Shown piece after piece: positions 33,538-34,771 of a DNA stretch of 34,771 bases; position 1 is the stretch's first letter; the number at the start of each line of letters is the position of its first letter. The stretch covers positions 1-34,771 of the forward strand of contig VGMY01000022.1 in NCBI GenBank assembly GCA_016866255.1. The letters are read 5' to 3'. This DNA is from Bacteroidota bacterium (GTDB taxonomy: Bacteria; Bacteroidota; Bacteroidia; Flavobacteriales_D; Crocinitomicaceae). The position numbers were made by a program, and so were the translations under genes. Below the pieces are notes generated by a model. The model was not told the origin of the DNA. It ran no database searches and worked only from the letters and a program-made list of their open reading frames with translations.

Positions 33538-34404
33538 ATGAAAAAATTATTACTTACCTTATTTGCAGTGGCTTCTTTAAGCGCTGTGAACGCTCAAAAC
33601 CTTCTAGTGAACGGGGATTTTGAACAAACTGCGACACCTTTGCTACCAGGAGTTGTTACAGATTGCCCAGGTTGGGGTGTAGGGCTCTATTCGATGGAGG
33701 CAGCGAATCCATTTGCAGGAACCCAATCTGCAAAAATGCGTACCCTCGTTGATGCTCAGCTCAACGCAACCATAGGTTGGGGTTCGGATACCATTCCTGG
33801 TTTAATCATTCAAGAATTACCAGGACCCTTCGTCGGAAACATCGGGAACATGAGCCTTTCCTATGCTTACAACTACGCCATATCCCCTGGTGACACGGCA
33901 ATCATTCTTTGTCAGTTCTTGGATACGATGGGAACGGGAGCTAACGATGATGTTGTTCTTTATCAAGCCTATGGAGCTTACGCAGGTGCTGCTAACGATT
34001 GGGCTACCACCAGTATTCCACTAATTGCCATTCCGGGAGCAATGGGAACAGTCAAATCCTTGCTTGTTGTAGCTACCACTTCATACAATGCTGTTTTTCA
34101 AGGTTTGCCTGCTATTCCTAACAGTCAGCTTTGGATTGACAACGTATCCGTTGGAGCAAACGGTGCGAATATCTTGGAAGAAGTGGCTAGCTTAAACGTT
34201 TACCCTAACCCTACCAACGGTATCTTGAACATTGACGCTACGGAGCAAATTTCAGCCGTAAGCATCTATGGAATGGACGGTAAATTAGCGTTGACTTCCA
34301 ACAGCAACAGCGTTGACATGTCGGCTTTACCGATTGGCATGTACCACTACAGCGTAACTACGGTTACTGGCAAAGTGATTCAAGGAAAAGTGTCTAAAAT
34401 CTAA
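33538..34404 (+). CDS. Small secreted protein with T9SS type A sorting domain
   Basis: 288 aa with a clear signal peptide (MKKLLLTLFAVASLSAVNAQ). The body (about 21-215) opens LLVNGDFEQ and includes PGWGVGLYSMEAANPFAG and LWIDNVSVGA, a jelly-roll pattern like carbohydrate-binding modules. No catalytic motif is seen. The tail (about 218-288) is a type A sorting domain: LNVYPNPTNGILNI, GMDGKLALTS, LPIGMYHYSV, KVIQGKVSKI. It is probably exported and attached to the surface or released. A strong hairpin terminator follows after 21 bp, and the upstream gap of 94 bp separates it from the PorP gene, so it is probably a single-gene transcript. Confidence 0.8.
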   Translation: MKKLLLTLFAVASLSAVNAQNLLVNGDFEQTATPLLPGVVTDCPGWGVGLYSMEAANPFAGTQSAKMRTLVDAQLNATIGWGSDTIPGLIIQELPGPFVGNIGNMSLSYAYNYAISPGDTAIILCQFLDTMGTGANDDVVLYQAYGAYAGAANDWATTSIPLIAIPGAMGTVKSLLVVATTSYNAVFQGLPAIPNSQLWIDNVSVGANGANILEEVASLNVYPNPTNGILNIDATEQISAVSIYGMDGKLALTSNSNSVDMSALPIGMYHYSVTTVTGKVIQGKVSKI

Positions 34405-34425
34405 AGATTTAACGATTTACAAATT

Positions 34426-34450
34426 AAAGCCCGCTTCGGCGGGCTTTTTT
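34426..34450. terminator. Intrinsic terminator, probably bidirectional
   Basis: AAAGCCCGC, loop TTCG, GCGGGCTTT, then three more T. A GC-rich 9-bp stem with a stable UUCG tetraloop and T-run ends the 33538 gene. The A-run on the other side lets it also serve the convergent gene that stops at 34452. Confidence 0.92.
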
Positions 34451-34451
34451 G

Positions 34452-34771
34452 TTATAAATCTTTCCCAAAGGAATGAATGTCGTTGTGGTTTTCTTCGATT
34501 TGGTCTTTTTTGTACTGAATGGCACGGGCCAAAATAACTAAATCTTGCGAAGCATTGGCCACCATCCATTGCATGCTATCTTGCTCATAATCGACCGATC
34601 GCCCCATATGGTAAAGCAAAACCATATTATGCTTAAGCAACCATTCCCCTGCGTTTTTGTGCCCTTCACAAGTGTTGATCATTGCCATCAAATGCGCATA
34701 ACCGTTTTGCATCAACCAATCCCTGGATTCCTGTACCAGAAAAATAGCGTTCGTTGCATGAAAAAGTTCAG
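34452..34771 (-). CDS. Protein of unknown function, C-terminal part (cut by right edge)
   Basis: The minus-strand frame is open from the right edge to TAA 34452-34454, giving at least 105 residues; the start lies outside. It begins (in view) ELFHATNAIFLVQESRDWLM and ends with EENHNDIHSFGKDL. The composition suggests an all-helical, soluble cytoplasmic protein with no signal or membrane segment in view. I do not recognise a named family; similar uncharacterised proteins may be found in Flavobacteriales. An internal TTG/ATG around 34710-34715 could start a shorter product, but the in-frame coding upstream argues against that. Confidence 0.55.
   Translation of the reverse strand, partial: ELFHATNAIFLVQESRDWLMQNGYAHLMAMINTCEGHKNAGEWLLKHNMVLLYHMGRSVDYEQDSMQWMVANASQDLVILARAIQYKKDQIEENHNDIHSFGKDL

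Overview
The window looks like a chromosome segment of a marine or freshwater Bacteroidota, most likely a Flavobacteriales relative (a Crocinitomicaceae/Fluviicola-like lineage is a guess). The reasons are the many type IX secretion system (T9SS) cargo proteins with type A and type B C-terminal sorting domains, a PorP/SprF-type outer-membrane protein, promoter boxes of the Bacteroidetes form TAnnTTTG, and an almost complete lack of Shine-Dalgarno sequences. There is no tRNA, rRNA, insertion sequence or CRISPR array that I can support.

Layout. 1-4.1 kb: the 5' end of clpB (minus strand), a small secreted LysM protein, a weakly coding AT-rich gap, two class I SAM methyltransferases and a papain-like (YiiX/DUF830 type) lipoprotein, all three on the minus strand. 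4.1-6.9 kb: a DUF6702-type secreted protein overlapping a large M1-family metallopeptidase. 7-18.3 kb: three related, very large secreted proteins with T9SS type B sorting domains (833, 1661 and 901 aa), interrupted by a broken DUF1800 gene. 18.3-22.5 kb: housekeeping genes, with der and era (minus) facing ribD and a DMT-type permease (plus). 22.5-27.9 kb: two T9SS type A cargos, a CotH-kinase/lamin-tail protein and a cyanophycinase-like S51 hydrolase. 27.9-28.2 kb: a decayed 3' fragment of a CobW-family GTPase gene. 28.4-33.4 kb: a two-gene unit made of a 1238-aa type B cargo and a PorP/SprF barrel fused to an OmpA-type peptidoglycan-binding domain. 33.5-34.4 kb: a small type A cargo with a strong hairpin terminator. 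A partial gene of unknown function enters from the right edge.

How the genes fit together. The common theme is cell-surface display through T9SS. Four intact proteins end in gliding-motility-type (type B) domains and three in type A domains, and a type A tail is also left on the DUF1800 remnant. The only SprF-like partner in the window is directly downstream of one type B cargo and carries its own cell-wall anchor; this is the most interesting system here. Other points are two gene remnants recognised only by joining reading frames, a 74-residue two-cysteine repeat present 13 times in one protein, and four exact TAnnTTTG boxes placed 4-6 nt before start codons, which implies leaderless mRNAs.

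All family names come from reading motifs by eye; no database search was run.
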